Positions 34,631 to 49,780 are shown, counted from the first letter of the stretch. The stretch is DNA of 64,000 nucleotides from Schistocephalus solidus (GCA_017591395.1 WEDG01000466.1:310001-374000); one strand, 5' to 3'. Notes: generated by a model not told the origin, from the letters alone. Translations and numbers: made by a program.

Positions 34631-37600
34631 TTGTCTTGCCGGTTTCGATCGGGAATATTAACAATGGTAGTGGGGCGCTCACCGATCGGTTACAGGACTC
34701 ACTCGTCCCGTTGTGCCTTGGGGCTAACTCTCAAGCCCCGCCAGCAGCCGTAAGGCAGCTAAGTATATAGGCAGAATAACATGACCGACAAAGACAAGGG
34801 AGACTGGAATGGCCATTTCTGGCTTATTAGCCGTCATCAGCCAGCCATACCCAAACCCCAGGCGCTGCGGCGCCCGAGCCTCGAACTCGCGACCTTGTTG
34901 GGCAGAAGTCCAACGCTCTACCCACTGCGCCACGAGCTCGTTGTCTTGCCGGTTTCGATCGGGAATATTAACAATGGTAGTGGGGCGCTCACCGATCGGT
35001 TACAGGACTCACTCGTCCCGTTGTGCCTTGGGGCTAACTCTCAAGCCCCGCCAGCAGCCGTAAGGCAGCTAAGTATATAGGCAGAATAACATGACCGACA
35101 AAGACAAGGGGAGACTGGAATGGCCATTTCTGGCTTATTAGCCGTCATCAGCCAGCCATACCCAAACCCCAGGCGCTGCGGCGCCGAGCCTCGAACTCGC
35201 GACCTTGTTGGGCAGAAGTCCAACGCTCTACCCACTGCGCCACGAGCTCGTTGTCTTGCCGGTTTCGATCGGGAATATTAACAATGGTAGTGGGGCGCTC
35301 ACCGATCGGTTACAGGACTCACTCGTCCCGTTGTGCCTTGGGGCTAACTCTCAAGCCCCGCCAGCAGCCGTAAGGCAGCTAAGTATATAGGCAGAATAAC
35401 ATGACCGACAAAGACAAGGGAGACTGGAATGGCCATTTCTGGCTTATTAGCCGTCATCAGCCAGCCATACCCAACCCCAGGCGCTGCGGCGCCCGAGCCT
35501 CGAACTCGCGACCTTGTTGGGCAGAAGTCCAACGCTCTACCCACTGCGCCACGAGCTCGTTGTCTTGCCGGTTTCGATCGGGAATATTAACAATGGTAGT
35601 GGGGCGCTCACCGATCGGTTACAGGACTCACTCGTCCCGTTGTGCCTTGGGGCTAACTCTCAAGCCCCGCCAGCAGCCGTAAGGCAGCTAAGTATATAGG
35701 CAGAATAACATGACCGACAAAGACAAGGGAGACTGGAATGGCCATTTCTGGCTTATTAGCCGTCATCAGCCAGCCATACCCAAACCCCAGGCGCTGCGGC
35801 ACCCGAGCCTCGAACTCGCGACCTTGTTGGGCAGAAGTCCAACGCTCTACCCACTGCGCCACGAGCTCGTTGTCTTGCCGGTTTCGATCGGGAATATTAA
35901 CAATGGTAGTGGGGCGCTCACCGATCGGTTACAGGACTCACTCGTCCCGTTGTGCCTTGGGGCTAACTCTCAAGCCCGCCAGCAGCCGTAAGGCAGCTAA
36001 GTGTATAGGCAGAATAACATGACCGACAAAGACAAAGGGGAGACTGGAATGGCCATTTCTGGCTTATTAGCCGTCATCAGCCAGCCATACCCAAACCCCA
36101 GGCGCTGCGGCGCCCGAGCCTCGAACTCGCGACCTTGTTGGGCAGAAGTCCAACGCTCTACCCACTGCGCCACGAGCTCGTTGTCTTGCCGGTTTCGATC
36201 GGGAATATTAACAATGGTAGTGGGGCGCTCACCGATCGGTTACAGGACTCACTCGTCCCGTTGTGCCTTGGGGCTAACTCTCAAGCCCCGCCAGCAGCCG
36301 TAAGGCAGCTAAGTATATAGGCAGAATAACATGACCGACAAAGACAAGGGAGACTGGAATGGCCATTTCTGGCTTATTAGCCGTCATCAGCCAGCCATAC
36401 CCAAACCCAGGCGCTGCGGCGCCCGAGCCTCGAACTCGCGACCTTGTTGGGCAGAAGTCCAACGCTCTACCCACTGCGCCACGAGCTCGTTGTCTTGCCG
36501 GTTTCGATCGGGAATATTAACAATGGTAGTGGGGCGCTCACCGATCGGTTACAGGACTCACTCGTCCCGTTGTGCCTTGGGGCTAACTCTCAAGCCCCGC
36601 CAGCAGCCGTAAGGCAGCTAAGTATATAGGCAGAATAACATGACCGACAAAGACAAGGGAGACTGGAATGGCCATTTCTGGCTTATTAGCCGTCATCAGC
36701 CAGCCATACCCAACCCCAGGCGCTGCGGCGCCCGAACCTCGAACTCGCGACCTTGTTGGGCAGAAGTCCAACGCTCTACCCACTGCGCCACGAGCTCGTT
36801 GTCTTGCCGGTTTCGATCGGGAATATTAACAATGGTAGTGGGGCGCTCACCGATCGGTTACAGGACTCACTCGTCCCGTTGTGCCTTGGGGCTAACTCTC
36901 AAGCCCGCCAGCAGCCGTAAGGCAGCTAAGTGTATAGGCAGAATAACATGACCGACAAAGACAAGGGAGACTGGAATGGCCATTTCTGGCTTATTAGCCG
37001 TCATCAGCCAGCCATACCCAAACCCCAGGCGCTGCGGCGCCCGAGCCTCGAACTCGCGACCTTGTTGGGCAGAAGTCCAACGCTCTACCCACTGCGCCAC
37101 GAGCTCGTTGTCTTGCCGGTTTCGATCGGGAATATTAACAATGGTAGTGGGGCGCTCACCGATCGGTTACAGGACTCACTCGTCCCGTTGTGCCTTGGGG
37201 CTAACTCTCAAGCCCCGCCAGCAGCCGTAAGGCAGCTAAGTATATAGGCAGAATAACATGACCGACAAAGACAAGGGAGACTGGAATGGCCATTTCTGGC
37301 TTATTAGCCGTCATCAGCCAGCCATACCCAAACCCAGGCGCTGCGGCGCCCGAGCCTCGAACTCGCGACCTTGTTGGGCAGAAGTCCAACGCTCTACCCA
37401 CTGCGCCACGAGCTCGTTGTCTTGCCGGTTTCGATCGGGAATATTAACAATGGTAGTGGGGCGCTCACCGATCGGTTACAGGACTCACTCGTCCCGTTGT
37501 GCCTTGGGGCTAACTCTCAAGCCCCGCCAGCAGCCGTAAGGCAGCTAAGTATATAGGCAGAATAACATGACCGACAAGAGACAAGGGGAGACTGGAATGG

Positions 37601-40600
37601 CCATTTCTGGCTTATTAGCCGTCATCAGCCAGCCATACCCAAACCCCAGGCGCTGCGGCGCCCGAGCCTCGAACTCGCGACCTTGTTGGGCGAAGTCCAA
37701 CGCTCTACCCACTGCGCCACGAGCTCGTTGTCTTGCCGGTTTCGATCGGGAATATTAACAATGGTAGTGGGGCGCTCACCGATCGGTTACAGGACTCACT
37801 CGTCCCGTTGTGCCTTGGGGCTAACTCTCAAGCCCCGCCAGCAGCCGTAAGGCAGCTAAGTATATAGGCAGAATAACATGACCGACAAAGACAAGGGGAG
37901 ACTGGAATGGCCATTTCTGGCTTATTAGCCGTCATCAGCCAGCCATACCCAACCCCAGGCGCTGCGGCGCCCGAGCCTCGAACTCGCGACCTTGTTGGGC
38001 AGAAGTCCAACGCTCTACCCACTGCGCCACGAGCTCGTTGTCTTGCCGGTTTCGATCGGGAATATTAACAATGGTAGTGGGGCGCTCACCGATCGGTTAC
38101 AGGACTCACTCGTCCCGTTGTGCCTTGGGGCTAACTCTCAAGCCCCGCCAGCAGCCGTAAGGCAGCTAAGTATATAGGCAGAATAACATGACCGACAAAG
38201 ACAAAGGGAGACTGGAATGGCCATTTCTGGCTTATTAGCCGTCATCAGCCAGCCATACCCAAACCCCGGGCGCTGCGCCGCCCGAACCTCGAACTCGCGA
38301 CCTTGTTGGGCAGAAGTCCAACGCTCTACCCACTGCGCCACGAGCTCGTTGTCTTGCCGGTTTCGATCGGGAATATTAACAATGGTAGTGGGGCGCTCAC
38401 CGATCGGTTACAGGACTCACTCGTCCCGTTGTGCCTTGGGGCTAACTCTCAAGCCCCGCCAGCAGCCGTAAGGCAGCTAAGTGTATAGGCAGAATAACAT
38501 GACCGACAAAGACAAGGGAGACTGGAATGGCCATTTCTGGCTTATTAGCCGTCATCAGCCAGCCATACCCAACCCCAGGCGCTTCGGTCACCGAGCCTCG
38601 AACTCGCGACCTTGTTGGGCAGAAGTCCAACGCTCTACCCACTGCGCCACGAGCTCGTTGTCTTGCCGGTTTCGATCGGGAATATTAACAATGGTAGTGG
38701 GGCGCTCACCGATCGGTTACAGGACTCACTCGTCCCGTTGTGCCTTGGGGCTAACTCTCAAGCCCCGCCAGCAGCCGTGAGGCAGCTAAGTATATAGGCA
38801 GAATAACATGACCGACAAAGACAAGGGAGACTGGAATGGCCATTTCTGGCTTATTAGCCGTCATCAGCCAGCCATACCCAAACCCCAGGCGCTGCGGCGC
38901 CCGAGCCTCGAACTCGCGACCTTGTTGGGCAGAAGTCCAACGCTCTACCCACTGCGCCACGAGCTCGTTGTCTTGCCGGTTTCGATCGGGAATATTAACA
39001 ATGGTAGTGGGGCGCTCACCGATCGGTTACAGGACTCACTCGTCCCGTTGTGCCTTGGGGCTAACTCTCAAGCCCCGCCAGCAGCCGTAAGGCAGCTAAG
39101 TATATAGGCAGAATAACATGACCGACAAAGACAAGGGGAGACTGGAATGGCCATTTCTGGCTTATTAGCCGTCATCAGCCAGCCATACCCAAACCCCAGG
39201 CGCTGCGGCGCCCGAGCCTCGAACTCGCGACCTTGTTGGGCAGAAGTCCAACGCTCTACCCACTGCGCCACGAGCTCGTTGTCTTGCCGGTTTCGATCGG
39301 GAATATTAACAATGGTAGTGGGGCGCTCACCGATCGGTTACAGGACTCACTCGTCCCGTTGTGCCTTGGGGCTAACTCTCAAGCCCCGCCAGCAGCCGTA
39401 AGGCAGCTAAGTATATAGGCAGAATAACATGACCGACAAAGACAAGGGGAGACTGGAATGGCCATTTCTGGCTTATTAGCCGTCATCAGCCAGCCATACC
39501 CAAACCCCAGGCGCTGCGGCGCCCGAGCCTCGAACTCGCGACCTTGTTGGGCAGAAGTCCAACGCTCTACCCACTGCGCCACGAGCTCGTTGTCTTGCCG
39601 GTTTCGATCGGGAATATTAACAATGGTAGTGGGGCGCTCACCGATCGGTTACAGGACTCACTCGTCCCGTTGTGCCTTGGGGCTAACTCTCAAGCCCCGC
39701 CAGCAGCCGTAAGGCAGCTAAGTGTATAGGCAGAATAACATGACCGACAAAGACAAGGGGAGACTGGAATGGCCATTTCTGGCTTATTAGCCGTCATCAG
39801 CCAGCCATACCCAAACCCCAGGCGCTGCGGCGCCCGAGCCTCGAACTCGCGACCTTGTTGGGCAGAAGTCAACGCTCTACCCACTGCGCCACGAGCTCGT
39901 TGTCTTGCCGGTTTCGATCGGGAATATTAACAATGGTAGTGGGGCGCTCACCGATCGGTTACAGGACTCACTCGTCCCGTTGTGCCTTGGGGCTAACTCT
40001 CAAGCCCCGCCAGCAGCCGTAAGGCAGCTAAGTATATAGGCAGAATAACATGACCGACAAAGACAAGGGGAGACTGGAATGGCCATTTCTGGCTTATTAG
40101 CCGTCATCAGCCAGCCATACCCAAACCCAGGCGCTGCGGCGCCCGAGCCTCGAACTCGCGACCTTGTTGGGCAGAAGTCCAACGCTCTACCCACTGCGCC
40201 ACGAGCTCGTTGTCTTGCCGGTTTCGATCGGGAATATTAACAATGGTAGTGGGGCGCTCACCGATCGGTTACAGGACTCACTCGTCCCGTTGTGCCTTGG
40301 GGCTAACTCTCAAGCCCCGCCAGCAGCCGTAAGGCAGCTAAGTATATAGGCAGAATAACATGACCGACAAAGACAAGGGGAGACTGGAATGGCCATTTCT
40401 GGCTTATTAGCCGTCATCAGCCAGCCATACCCAAACCCAGGCGCTGCGGCGCCCGAGCCTCGAACTCGCGACCTTGTTGGGCAGAAGTCCAACGCTCTAC
40501 CCACTGCGCCACGAGCTCGTTGTCTTGCCGGTTTCGATCGGGAATATTAACAATGGTAGTGGGGCGCTCACCGATCGGTTACAGGACTCACTCGTCCCGT

Positions 40601-43600
40601 TGTGCCTTGGGGCTAACTCTCAAGCCCCGCCAGCAGCCGAAAGGCAGCTAAGTATATAGGCAGAATAACATGACCGACAAAGACAAGGGAGACTGGAATG
40701 GCCATTTCTGGCTTATTAGCCGTCATCAGCCAGCCATACCCAAACCCCAGGCGCTGCGGCGCCCGAGCCTCGAACTCGCGACCTTGTTGGGCAGAAGTCC
40801 AACGCTCTACCCACTGCGCCACGAGCTCGTTGTCTTGCCGGTTTCGATCGGGAATATTAACAATGGTAGTGGGGCGCTCACCGATCGGTTACAGGACTCA
40901 CTCGTCCCGTTGTGCCTTGGGGCTAACTCTCAAGCCCCGCCAGCAGCCGTAAAGGCAGCTAAGTGTATAGGCAGAATAACATGACCGACAAAGACAAGGG
41001 GAGACTGGAATGGCCATTTCTGGCTTATTAGCCGTCATCAGCCAGCCATACCCAAACCCAGGCGCTGCGGCGCCCGAGCCTCGAACTCGCGACCTTGTTG
41101 GGCAGAAGTCCAACGCTCTACCCACTGCGCCACGAGCTCGTTGTCTTGCCGGTTTCGATCGGGAATATTAACAATGGTAGTGGGGCGCTCACCGATCGGT
41201 TACAGGACTCACTCGTCCCGTTGTGCCTTGGGGCTAACTCTCAAGCCCGCCAGCAGCCGTAAAGGCAGCTAAGTGTATAGGCAGAATAACATGACCGACA
41301 AAGACAAAGGGGAGACTGGAATGGCCATTTCTGGCTTATTAGCCGTCATCAGCCAGCCATACCCAAACCCCAGGCGCTGCGGCGCCCGAGCCTCGAACTC
41401 GCGACCTTGTTGGGCAGAAGTCCAACGCTCTACCCACTGCGCCACGAGCTCGTTGTCTTTTTCGGTTTCGATCGGGAATATTAACAATGGTAGTGGGGCG
41501 CTCACCGATCGGTTACAGGACTCACTCGTCCCGTTGTGCCTTGGGGCTAACTCTCAAGCCCCGCCAGCAGCCGTAAGGCAGCTAAGTATATAGGCAGAAT
41601 AACATGACCGACAAAGACAAGGGAGACTGGAATGGCCATTTCTGGCTTATTAGCCGTCATCAGCCAGCCATACCCAAACCCAGGCGCTGCGGCGCCCGAG
41701 CCTCGAACTCGCGACCTTGTTGGGCAGAAGTCCAACGCTCTACCCACTGCGCCACGAGCTCGTTGTCTTGCCGGTTTCGATCGGGAATATTAACAATGGT
41801 AGTGGGGCGCTCACCGATCGGTTACAGGACTCACTCGTCCCGTTGTGCCTTGGGGCTAACTCTCAAGCCCCGCCAGCAGCCGTAAAGGCAGCTAAGTATA
41901 TAGGCAGAATAACATGACCGACAAAGACAAGGGAGACTGGAATGGCCATTTCTGGCTTATTAGCCGTCATCAGCCAGCCATACCCAAACCCAGGCGCTGC
42001 GGCGCCGAGCCTCGAACTCGCGACCTTGTTGGGCAGAAGTCCAACGCTCTACCCACTGCGCCACGAGCTCGTTGTCTTGCCGGTTTCGATCGGGAATATT
42101 AACAATGGTAGTGGGGCGCTCACCGATCGGTTACAGGACTCACTCGTCCCGTTGTGCCTTGGGGCTAACTCTCAAGCCCCGCCAGCAGCCGTAAGGCAGC
42201 TAAGTATATAGGCAGAATAACATGACCGACAAAGACAAAGGGAGACTGGAATGGCCATTTCTGGCTTATTAGCCGTCATCAGCCAGCCATACCCAAACCC
42301 AGGCGCTGCGGCGCCCGAGCCTCGAACTCGCGACCTTGTTGGGCGAAGTCCAACGCTCTACCCACTGCGCCACGAGCTCGTTGTCTTGCCGGTTTCGATC
42401 GGGAATATTAACAATGGTAGTGGGGCGCTCACCGATCGGTTACAGGACTCACTCGTCCCGTTGTGCCTTGGGGCTAACTCTCAAGCCCCGCCAGCAGCCG
42501 TAAAGGCAGCTAAGTATATAGGCAGAATAACATGACCGACAAAGACAAGGGGAGACTGGAATGGCCATTTCTGGCTTATTAGCCGTCATCAGCCAGCCAT
42601 ACCCAAACCCAGGCGCTGCGGCGCCCGAGCCTCGAACTCGCGACCTTGTTGGGCAGAAGTCCAACGCTCTACCCACTGCGCCACGAGCTCGTTGTCTTGC
42701 CGGTTTCGATCGGGAATATTAACAATGGTAGTGGGGCGCTCACCGATCGGTTACAGGACTCACTCGTCCCGTTGTGCCTTGGGGCTAACTCTCAAGCCCC
42801 GCCAGCAGCCGTAAGGCAGCTAAGTATATAGGCAGAATAACATGACCGACAAAGACAAGGGGAGACTGGAATGGCCATTTCTGGCTTATTAGCCGTCATC
42901 AGCCAGCCATACCCAACCCCAGGCGCTGCGGCGCCCGAGCCTCGAACTCGCGACCTTGTTGGGCAGAAGTCCAACGCTCTACCCACTGCGCCACGAGCTC
43001 GTTGTCTTGCCGGTTTCGATCGGGAATATTAACAATTGTAGTGGGGCGCTCACCGATCGGTTACAGGACTCACTCGTCCCGTTGTGCCTTGGGGCTAACT
43101 CTCAAGCCCCGCCAGCAGCCGAAAGGCAGCTAAGTATATAGGCAGAATAACATGACCGACAAAGACAAGGGAGACTGGAATGGCCATTTCTGGCTTATTA
43201 GCCGTCATCAGCCAGCCATACCCAAACCCAGGCGCTGCGGCGCCCGAGCCTCGAACTCGCGACCTTCGTTGGGCGAAGTCCAACGCTCTACCCACTGCGC
43301 CACGAGCTCGTTGTCTTGCCGGTTTCGATCGGGAATATTAACAATGGTAGTGGGGCGCTCACCGATCGGTTACAGGACTCACTCGTCCCGTTGTGCCTTG
43401 GGGCTAACTCTCAAGCCCCGCCAGCAGCCGTAAGGCAGCTAAGTATATAGGCAGAATAACATGACCGACAAAGACAAGGGAGACTGGAATGGCCATTTCT
43501 GGCTTATTAGCCGTCATCAGCCAGCCATACCCAAACCCAGGCGCTGCGGCGCCCGAGCCTCGAACTCGCGACCTTGTTGGGCAGAAGTCCAACGCTCTAC

Positions 43601-44095
43601 CCACTGCGCCATGAGCTCATTGTCTTTTTCGGTTTATATCGGGAATATTAACAATGGTAGTGGGGCGCTCACCGATCGGTTACAGGACTCACTCGTCCCG
43701 TTGTGCCTTGGGGCTAACTCTCAAGCCCCGCCAGCAGCCGTAAGGCAGCTAAGTATATAGGCAGAATAACATGACCGACAAAGACAAGGGAGACTGGAAT
43801 GGCCATTTCTGGCTTATTAGCCGTCATCAGCCAGCCATACCCAAACCCAGGCGCTGCGGCGCCCGAGCCTCGAACTCGCGACCTTCTTGGGCAGAAGTCC
43901 AACGCTCTACCCACTCTGCGCCACGAGCTCGTTGTCTTGCCGGTTTCGATCGGGAATATTAACAATTGTGGTGGGGCGCTCACCGATCGGTTACAGGACT
44001 CACTCGTCCCGTTGTGCCTTGGGGCTAACTCTCAAGCCCCGCCAGCAGCCGTAAAGGCAGCTAAGTATATAGGCAGAATAACATGACCGACCGAC

Positions 44096-44412
44096 CGCCC
44101 CAAGGCACAACGGGACGAGTGAGTCGCAAACCGATCGGTGAGCGCCCCACTAATTGTTAATATTCCCGATCGAAACCGGCAAGACAACGAGCTCTAGGCG
44201 CAGTGGGTGTGGATTTGCAAGGACGTCGCCCAAGACGTCGCGAGTTCGAGGGCTGATGACGGCTGATAGGTTTGATATGCGCCAGAAATGGTCATTTGCA
44301 GTCTTATTCTTGCGTAATACTCGTTGCTTCACGGCTGCTGGCGGGCTTGAGAGTTAGCCCCAAGGCACTAACGGGGACGAGTGAGATCCGTATACCGATC
44401 GCCCCCTAGACT
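44096..44412 (+). mobile_element. Inverted, rearranged terminal unit of the array
   Basis: After gaccgaccgaccg (44,084-44,096) the repeat turns round: cccaaggcacaacgggacga, then the tRNA-like head (ggcgcagtgggt), a stretch gacgtcgcccaagacgtcgcg, and the hammerhead segment with ctgatgacggctgatagg, all on plus. The hammerhead is altered by an insertion in stem II (ggtttgatatgcgc). A second partial body (acggctgctggcgggcttg) follows to 44,400. Confidence 0.85.
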
Positions 44413-44414
44413 AG

Positions 44415-44415
<1 letters not shown>

Positions 44416-44478
<63 letters not shown>
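44416..44478. repeat. (TA)n microsatellite
   Basis: Pure TA tract between the inverted SINE unit and an inverted copy of the 356-bp satellite. Confidence 0.98.
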
Positions 44479-44480
<2 letters not shown>

Positions 44481-44797
44481 GGTTGATAATTTTCTAAAAT
44501 TATTAGGGGTAGGACATGTAGTCAGGTTATTCGGGCATGACTTTTTAGGGTCAGACCCGACATTTCAATGAACATTTGGATCGAAGACAATAAACCGCTG
44601 TGGAATAACCACGTAATGCCCATTCTACAAACAAGTCGTACTAGAAGTAGTATTAATCTCATATGGCCAAGTTATTATGCCATACTTACGACATAGGTAC
44701 TAGCTAAAAGCCTAGACACGTGTGTCGCCGATGTTTCTGCTGCTGCATGACACAGCATTGAATGGTTCAGCTCCTCAGTGGGTCCCCCAGCGTTCGC
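44479..44797 (-). repeat. 356-bp satellite unit, inverted copy
   Basis: Reverse complement of the units at 46-48.5 kb: cgggttgataattttctaaa at the TA junction, then gactttttagggtcagaccc, ctgtggaataaccacgtaatg, tagctaaaagcctagacacg, and gtgggtcccccagcgttc at the other end. Confidence 0.9.
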
Positions 44798-44842
44798 GAC
44801 GTGTAGCATATGATGGAATGGAACCGACAAAGACAAGGGAGA

Positions 44843-44883
44843 CCGGAATGGCCATTTCTGGCTTATTAGCCGTCATCAGCCAG
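44843..44883 (-). ncRNA. Hammerhead-like motif, subfamily 2 unit 1
   Basis: Minus strand: CTGG / CTGATGA / stem II GGCT-AATA-AGCC / GAAA / TGGCCATT / CCGG. One stem I pair becomes T.G. Core complete. Confidence 0.6.
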
Positions 44884-45145
44884 TCATACCCAATCCCAAG
44901 TGTGGCACACCTGGGATTCGAACCCGTGATCTTTGGTATCTGAGTCGAACGCTCTACCATTGAGCCACGGGCTCGTTGTTTTTTTCAGTTGTAATCGGGA
45001 ATATGATGATAGTGTGGGGCTAACCGATCTGCTTAAGGAACACGCATGTTCCGTTGTGCCCTGGAGCTCAGACTTGAGCCCTCGCAGTCGGTCGCATAGC
45101 GACGTGTAGCATATGATGGAATGGAACCGACAAAGACAAGAGAGA

Positions 45146-45186
45146 CTGGAATAGCCATTTCTGGCTTATTAGCCGTCATCAGCCAG
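45146..45186 (-). ncRNA. Hammerhead-like motif, subfamily 2 unit 2
   Basis: Minus strand core identical to unit 1 except stem I CTGG/CCAG and TGGCTATT in place of TGGCCATT, which breaks the stem III palindrome. Confidence 0.55.
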
Positions 45187-45452
45187 TCATGCTACCCAAT
45201 CCCGCGTGGTACACCTGGGATTCGAACCCACGACCTTTGGTATCTGAGTTGAACGCTCTACCATTGAGCCACGGGCTCGTTGTTTTTCAGTTGTAATCCG
45301 GGAATATGATGATAGTGAGTGTGGGGCTCACCAGTCGCTGGCAGAACATGCATGTTCCGTTGTGCCCCTGGAGCCCAGACTAGAGCCCTGCAGGTGGGCT
45401 GCATAGCGACGTGTAGCATGATGATGGAATGGAATATATATGATGGGATGGA

Positions 45453-45460
<8 letters not shown>

Positions 45461-45502
<42 letters not shown>
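45461..45502. repeat. (TA)n microsatellite
   Basis: Pure TA tract between the second SINE subfamily and the fold-back MITE-like element. Confidence 0.97.
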
Positions 45503-45505
<3 letters not shown>

Positions 45506-45920
45506 AAATTGAATAGTTCTATGGGGAAATGGAGCTTAGTGGTAAATTACACTGCGGGATCAGTCGTCGACGATGGCGGGTAGCATGTGGCAAAAAGTTG
45601 ACATGTCACGCAATGATACTAGCGTGAATATGCTACTGGAGGCCACCGGTGTATCAACAGTTTGATATGGTTTCTGCATTTCTCCCTGATGCGACGTACA
45701 GACATCTCAGCGAGAAATGGAAGAAACGAGAACCAATCAGGACAGGCTGATACATACCAGCACTCACTGATGTATACGTTCACGTATCTCGCGATTACGA
45801 TGTCAACTGTTTTTGCCACATTTGCTACTCCGCCTGCGTCTGACGACCCGGAGAACCGGTGCGAAAATTTTCACAATAAAGCTCCATTTCCCATAGAACT
45901 TATTCAATTTTAAATTTATT
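45503..45920. mobile_element. MITE-like fold-back element with long inverted ends
   Basis: The left end gaaattgaatagttctatgg and the right end (reverse complement aaattgaataagttctatgg) match. Pairing continues through ggaaatggagctt and, further in, gtggcaaaaa then gttgacat. The arms are about 140-170 bp and the centre about 100 bp. The element sits between two (TA)n tracts. No coding capacity. The outer end is weakly like ttctatgga...aaactttaatgcgtaaatt at 48,585-48,622 next to the mariner remnant, which could make it a mariner-derived MITE. Confidence 0.75.
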
Positions 45921-45944
45921 TCTTGGGATGCCTTCTTTTCACTA

Positions 45945-48506
<2,562 letters not shown>

Positions 48507-48569
<63 letters not shown>
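48507..48569. repeat. (TA)n microsatellite
   Basis: Pure TA tract closing the 356-bp array, entered from gaaattattaaccca. Confidence 0.98.
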
Positions 48570-48799
48570 TAGAAAAAGATGAAATTCTATGGAAAGAATA
48601 GAAACTTTAATGCGTAAATTTTCGAGACTGGTCCCCCAGCTCGTCGTCAGACTACGGGCATTATACAGGAACAATTAATCACTTTACCGTGTTAAACAAA
48701 GGATTCTGAATTTGGGCAAAATCCGAACCAATAGGCTTTGAGTGTATTTCGTCATCCCGTCGTGATTGGTTGTGCGCGTTTGAATTTTTCTTTAACGAT

Positions 48800-49780
48800 T
48801 TCTTATGTGGCATCCAAATCGATGTGCCGGTGTGCACTTGGCACACCTGTTCCTGATGTACTCCGGTTATATCTTGTTCCACTCGCTAGCAATGAAACCT
48901 TCAGGACCTCAATGCTGCCGTGAGGCTTGTTGCAGGCCTTCACTCGAAATATGCCCAAACGCTGTAGTCGAGGGGATTTCAGTCTGGTGAGTATAGTGGC
49001 CATATATCCTTGCAACAGACATAGGATATGTGGTCTTCCAGCCACTTCTATATCTTCCGTGACGTATGTGGAGACGCACCATCTTACTGGAAGACCACAT
49101 TGTCAACTGGAGTGTCGTTTGTATCTATCCAAGGCTTGACTTGCTTCTGAAGGACATGCAGGTACACGTCCGTGTTCACATCGACCCAGGCCTTGATGAG
49201 CACAGGGGAAATGACTTTGTTGTCTGAGGCAATCATGTCAAAGGCCATCACAGACGCAGATGTTTGGTCTTAAACCTGAACTTAACATTCTCATATACCT
49301 TGTTGAACTGTAGGTGGCTTATGTAGCGATCTGTTCAACTGTTGGATACTAGATCGCTCCTGAAAAGTTTTCTCGAGTGGGACGTTTGTATGTAATCCAT
49401 TCATGAGCTTCCTCAAAGATTATCTTGCCATCTTTTAAGCTCTTCTCTTTCGCGGTCTCGGTAAGATGCTTCTGATGGTTTGGCCCTTGGCCTACCATTT
49501 TGAGTTCTTTTCACTGGCATACCCGTGACCAGGTGCTCAACACCTATAGAATCGTACATCTTCCTGATGCTCCGGACTGGACTGCAATGAGATGCAATCT
49601 TACAGCCCTAATAAGACCAAGGGATTCGGACTTTCATGCTTTTATCCGCAGAGGCCTCCTCTCGATGCAGCCGAACTTTACCTATATGGACGGTCGATAA
49701 TGGTGCAGAAGTTTGATGAGATCATTTCCAACTTGGCGGCGATGTCCGTGGTCAAGAGGCCATTGGCCTGCGCTGAATAA
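48800..49780 (-). pseudogene. Mariner-type DDE transposase (pseudogene)
   Basis: The best block (48,940-49,245, one frame) reads ASDNKVISPVLIKAWVD, then WIDTNDTPVDNVVFQ-stop-DGA, SPHTS, KWLEDHISYVCCKDIWP, YSPD-stop-NPLDYSVWAYFE. The second and third catalytic Asp candidates are the D of DGA and the D of LDY; I count 37 residues between them, the D37D spacing of the maT-like branch of mariner. Four stops fall in this block. C-terminal sequence continues in other frames (KACNKPHGSIEVLKVSL; EYIRNRC) to about 48,800. N-terminal parts upstream to 49,780 are decayed with frameshifts. Terminal inverted repeats were not identified. Confidence 0.8.

Larger units (their letters stand above)
44798..45450 (-). 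repeat. Two tandem units of a second SINE subfamily
   Basis: gacgtgtagcatatgatgga starts at 44,798 and again at 45,101 (303-bp period); a third start at 45,409 is cut off by gaatatata. The body and hammerhead part resemble the 310-bp array, but the tRNA-like head differs: on minus, cccgtggctcaatggtagag with ggttcgaatcc. The linker is also different. This shows tandem growth in a second subfamily. Confidence 0.85.

Noticed and set aside
34165..43433. Dozens of 60-105 codon open frames repeated through the satellite, such as those starting MTDKDKG or MLGRSPT
   Set aside because: They recur only because the unit is repeated and change frame with each one-base indel. They overlap on both strands across the tRNA-like head and ribozyme, and none has a domain. 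I treat them as non-coding.
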